Source: Candidatus Accumulibacter vicinus (GTDB lineage Bacteria > Pseudomonadota > Gammaproteobacteria > Burkholderiales > Rhodocyclaceae). From it: DNA of 37,226 nucleotides. The stretch lies in assembly GCA_002425405.1 (NCBI GenBank), contig DIME01000037.1, positions 2,058 through 39,283 on the forward strand, given 5' to 3'. This document shows positions 34,950-37,226 of this stretch, in pieces. The stretch's first letter is position 1, and each line of letters starts with the position of its first letter. The position numbers were made by a program, and so were the translations under genes. The notes under the pieces are model-generated. The model made no database searches. It had not been told where the DNA came from and saw only the letters and a program-made list of their open reading frames with translations.

Positions 34950-36104
34950 TCATGGCGGTCCGCGAACCGATGTGCTCGGCGGCGTCGCCGGACGCCGGGG
35001 CGGAATCGCCGCCGTCGGAACGAATCGCCCCGCATGGCAATGCGTGCAGCGCGCCCACTCGGCGCGACCGACGCGCTGCAGGAAGTCCGCCACCGTCGCC
35101 GTAATCACCGGATCGGGTTCCGGTACCGACAAGGCCTGCCGTGCCAACGCCAGGTGGGTGGCCTTCGCCGCCGGAGCCAGCAGACCATAATGCCGAATCC
35201 GCTTGAAGCCGTTCGGCAAGACGTGCAAGAAGAAGCGATCGATGAACTCCTCCGCCGGCACCTGGAGCACGCGCTTGCCCGGCGTCGCGCGCACGCGGAA
35301 ACGGATCGTCGTCGCGTCCATGCCGACGAGACGCTCGTTCGAGATCGCCACCCGATGCGTGTAGCGACCCCGGTACTCGAGCACCTGCTCCGGTCCGCCG
35401 AGGGGCGGTTTCGCGTAGACCACCCAGTCGTGCGCCAGCAACTGCCGGCGCAACGCCTGTCACGCCTTCTCCTCTGCCAGCGCTTCCGTCAGAGGCTGGC
35501 CCGCGCCTCGGGCTTCACTCAGCGCCGCCATGAACTTGCCGCGAAAGACCCTTGAGAGCGCCTTGACCGGAAACAGGAAGCCACGCTTCGGCGACCGCCA
35601 CTCGCCCGCGGGCGTCAGCGCTCCGCCGGCGACCAGGGCGTGCACAGGCACATGCCGCCCGAGGTCCTGCTTCCCGGTGTGCAGGACCCGCGAGAACGCC
35701 CGCTTGCCCAGCCAGCGGGGGTTGGCGGCGAACTCGCTGAGGGTGGCCGACGCCGTGCCAAACAGCATCTCGTAGACCACGCGCGGGCGTTGTCCGATCA
35801 GCGCGTGCAGCGCATGCGGCAGAGTGAACACCCGATGAAAATACGGTACCGGCAACAGCTCCCGACGCCGTTTCGCCAACCAGTGCGCCTTGGCTCGCGT
35901 CTGGCACTGCGGGCAGTGGCGGTTGCGACACGAGTGATAGACGTGTCGCGTCACGCCACAGCCGTCACAGGTCTCGACGTGGCCGCCAAGGACCGCCGTG
36001 CGACAGGCGACGATCGCCCGCCAGACCTTGGCCTTGACGGATGACAAGACGTGCTTGGCGAGGTACGCCGGCCCGTGCCGGCGGAAGACCTCGGCCAGGG
36101 TCAC
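34950..36104 (-). pseudogene. IS91-family HUH transposase, interrupted by an in-frame TGA
   Basis: The N-terminal half (214 codons, 36104-35460) has the zinc-binding region CDGCGVTRHVYHSCRNRHCPQCQ and ends at a TGA (35462-35460). The same frame continues at once with QALRRQLLAHDWVVYAK and GGPEQVLEYRGRYTHRVAISN, the typical C-terminal half with the YxxxY tyrosine pair (EYRGRY). TGG to TGA would explain the break. The expected HUH motif reads H-V-P-V-H where relatives, from memory, have H-hydrophobic-H-V-H; CCT for CAT would be a one-base change. Both suggest a dead copy. The C-terminal tail keeps CTHC. Confidence 0.8.
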
Positions 36105-36114
36105 TGGCGGTGGC

Positions 36115-36394
36115 TCAGGTGAGCGGGTCGAGCCGTTCCAGGGGCGAGGTATTGCCGGTCAGCGACGAGCGGGCGAGATGGAGGTAGCGCGAGGTCGTCG
36201 ACAGAGTGCCCTGGCTGAGGAGTCGGCCGATGCGGTAGAGATCGACGCCGGCTTCGAGCAGGTGCGTGGCGAAGGCATGGCGAAGACCGTGGATGCCGCC
36301 CTCGGGGGCGATGCCGGCGGCGTTGCGCGCGGCGTAGTCGATCCGCTGGGCGGTCTGGATTTCCATCGGACCGGTGCCGGCCCGGTTGGGGTGC
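36115..36394 (-). pseudogene. C-terminal fragment of a tyrosine recombinase
   Basis: About 93 codons resembling the catalytic end of XerC/D-type integrases: HGLRHAFATHLLEAGVDLYRIGRLL followed by TLSTTSRYLHL with the nucleophilic Tyr. The N-terminal two-thirds, including the first catalytic Arg, is missing. The usual LLGH before the Tyr reads LLSQ, so the third catalytic residue (His) is lost. The frame stays open to 36450 but the upstream part overlaps the cassette ORF and is not recombinase-like. It ends 11 bases before the transposase ATG. Confidence 0.7.
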
Positions 36395-36847
36395 CTAGCC
36401 GTCATTGTGAATGCCGGAGAGAAACTTCTTTGGGTTTTGCACGAACGCATATGATCGGGAACTGATCAGAGCAGACTTAACGGCGAGGACGTTTGATTCT
36501 ATTGGGCACGCGAACTCAGGCGAAAACAATGTGCAGCCCAACGAGTTTGCAAGAGCACATATCGTTTGGACGAATGCTTCGGAATCAGAGCGTGCGTCTA
36601 TTCTGGCTTTGACTTCTGCGCTTTCATCGTCATTGAACATGATGTCGACGCGGTTCCCCTGCTCGTGCCCATAGGCAAAGAAGTCTTTCATCAGCTCCTG
36701 AGGGGTTCCGAAACACGCGGTCAAGTGTGATTTGGCACGCGCAGCTTGTTGTATTGATACTGCTGGAACGTCATAACTATCGTTCAACAAAACCGGTGAC
36801 GGACCATTTTCGGGGACAAAGAACAGATCGAACTGCCAGGCTGCCAT
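36395..36847 (-). CDS. Unknown protein encoded in a probable integron cassette
   Basis: A 150-residue soluble protein (MAAWQFDLFFVPENGP...). The ATG at 36847 has AAGGTGG five bases ahead (36859-36853) and starts 16 bases after the attC end; a GTG at 36856 is in frame but lies inside that ribosome site. No family is recognised. The sequence is mixed alpha/beta with acidic stretches (RVDIMFNDDESAEVKARID) and no signal peptide or membrane helix. Base composition is visibly more AT-rich than the core genes, as expected of acquired cassettes. The last residues may derive from the junction with the IS element. Confidence 0.65.
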   Translation of the reverse strand: MAAWQFDLFFVPENGPSPVLLNDSYDVPAVSIQQAARAKSHLTACFGTPQELMKDFFAYGHEQGNRVDIMFNDDESAEVKARIDARSDSEAFVQTICALANSLGCTLFSPEFACPIESNVLAVKSALISSRSYAFVQNPKKFLSGIHNDG

Positions 36848-36862
36848 GTGTACCACCTTGAC

Positions 36863-36935
36863 GGCTAACGTTGAAAATCACCGGACCTTCGGCAAGCACA
36901 GCTTGCCGAAGGTCCGGTGGATTGTGATGTTGGGC
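36863..36935 (-). other. Integron attC recombination site
   Basis: Read on the minus strand, the site runs from R'' GCCCAAC (matches RYYYAAC) to R' GTTAGCC (one mismatch to GTTRRRY), 73 bases in all. Between them are two 9-base spacers and a perfect 19-bp inverted repeat (36879-36897 with 36901-36919) with a 3-base loop. The R'' lies one base after the GNAT stop, and the next ORF begins 16 bases after R', exactly how gene cassettes are built. A plain terminator would lack the core sites and has no T-run here. Confidence 0.8.
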
Positions 36936-36936
36936 G

Positions 36937-37226
36937 TCACTTGGCTCTCCTGATGACAAAGGCGTTCTCAGCCTTTGCAAAGCCCACAGATGGGTAGTAC
37001 GACATGGCACCAGGGGCCGAGAGCAGGATGAGGGAAACCGCGTCACCGACAGTGGACTGCACCTGTCTTATGAGTTCTGTACCGATACCGTGCTTCTGAA
37101 ACCCTTGATCGACCGCTAGGTCGGACAGGTAGCAACAATAACTGTAGTCAGTGAGTGCACGGCATACTCCGACTAGAACTCCGTTCGCCCATGCGGAAAT
37201 GACTAGGTTCGACGCGGCGAACATTC
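36937..37226 (-). CDS. GNAT-family acetyltransferase in a probable integron cassette, 5' end outside window
   Basis: The frame runs off the right edge; the ATG at 37224 is probably internal, since about 30-40 N-terminal residues of the fold are missing. The GNAT core is clear: LVGVCRALTDYSYCCYLSDLAVDQGFQKHGIGTELI, with Q-x-x-G-I-G as the acetyl-CoA loop, then LLSAPGAMSYYPSVGFAK. It resembles small stand-alone N-acetyltransferases; the substrate is unknown. Its stop abuts the attC site, marking it as the cassette 5' of that site. Confidence 0.8.
   Translation of the reverse strand, partial: MFAASNLVISAWANGVLVGVCRALTDYSYCCYLSDLAVDQGFQKHGIGTELIRQVQSTVGDAVSLILLSAPGAMSYYPSVGFAKAENAFVIRRAK

Larger units (their letters stand above)
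34700..36394 (-). mobile_element. Degraded IS91-like element with associated tyrosine recombinase fragment
   Basis: Reading minus, the element comprises the tail of a tyrosine recombinase, a transposase gene of the IS91 (HUH, rolling-circle) type starting 11 bases further on, and a GC-rich end with a hairpin. Some IS91-family elements carry such a recombinase ahead of the transposase. The right edge is placed at about 36.39 kb, where recombinase-like sequence gives way to the cassette ORF; the left edge is only approximate. IS91 elements have no flanking target repeats, so none were expected or seen. Confidence 0.55.

Noticed and set aside
34606..35463. Long minus-strand ORF (285 codons) overlapping the transposase C-terminal half
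   Set aside because: It is in a different frame from the recognisable IS91 sequence and is Arg/Gly/Ala-rich, a typical GC-bias shadow.
36879..36919. The 19-bp inverted repeat as a rho-independent terminator
   Set aside because: No T-run follows on either strand, and the flanking RYYYAAC/GTTRRRY-like cores fit attC much better.
1..37226. CRISPR arrays and tRNA or rRNA genes
   Set aside because: No regularly spaced repeats, cloverleaf-like sequences or rRNA segments were noticed on reading; a dedicated scan was not possible.

Overview
The window looks like a chromosomal segment of a betaproteobacterium. The gene order, GC-rich coding style and the pairing of ubiUVT with minCDE fit Rhodocyclales, possibly a 'Candidatus Accumulibacter'-like organism. 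The phylum-level assignment is fairly secure; the genus is a guess.

Region 1 (1-15.9 kb, + strand) is the division and cell wall (dcw) cluster in canonical order: ftsI (5' end outside the window), murE, murF, mraY, murD, ftsW, murG, murC, ddl, ftsQ, ftsA, ftsZ, lpxC. Most junctions overlap by 1-4 bp (ATGA, GTGA, TAATG, TGATG), so the genes are probably translationally coupled. A 15-codon ORF with ATGA junctions at both ends bridges ftsW and murG. lpxC has its own candidate promoter and is followed by a two-helix small membrane protein. A convergent DciA-type (DUF721) gene comes next.

Region 2 (16.6-22.8 kb) starts with a Crp/Fnr-type regulator whose TATAAT box lies so close to the ATG that the mRNA may be leaderless. 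On the minus strand lies ubiU-ubiV-ubiT-(EamA transporter), the O2-independent ubiquinone hydroxylation genes. Before ubiU is an FNR-type box spaced for a class II activated promoter. Behind it, also on the minus strand, is minC-minD-minE.

Region 3 (23.0-27.2 kb, minus) is amgK-murU-pepP-ubiH. It combines MurNAc recycling, an aminopeptidase P and an O2-dependent ubiquinone hydroxylase, so both aerobic and anaerobic ubiquinone routes are represented. Divergent from amgK is lptD-surA-pdxA-rsmA (27.4-33.6 kb, +), the outer-membrane biogenesis block. A perfect 28-bp palindrome between the two carries an extended -10 in each arm. LptD has an unusual Pro/Ala-rich N-terminal insert and only two cysteines in the mature protein. 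A convergent exonuclease III gene ends the conserved part.

Region 4 (34.6-37.2 kb, minus) is accessory DNA: a decayed IS91-like element (transposase with an in-frame TGA and an altered HUH motif, preceded by a truncated tyrosine recombinase) abutting what I read as an integron cassette array. The array holds a GNAT acetyltransferase cassette running off the right edge, a well-formed attC site, and a cassette encoding an unknown 150-residue protein whose own attC is missing where the IS element begins.
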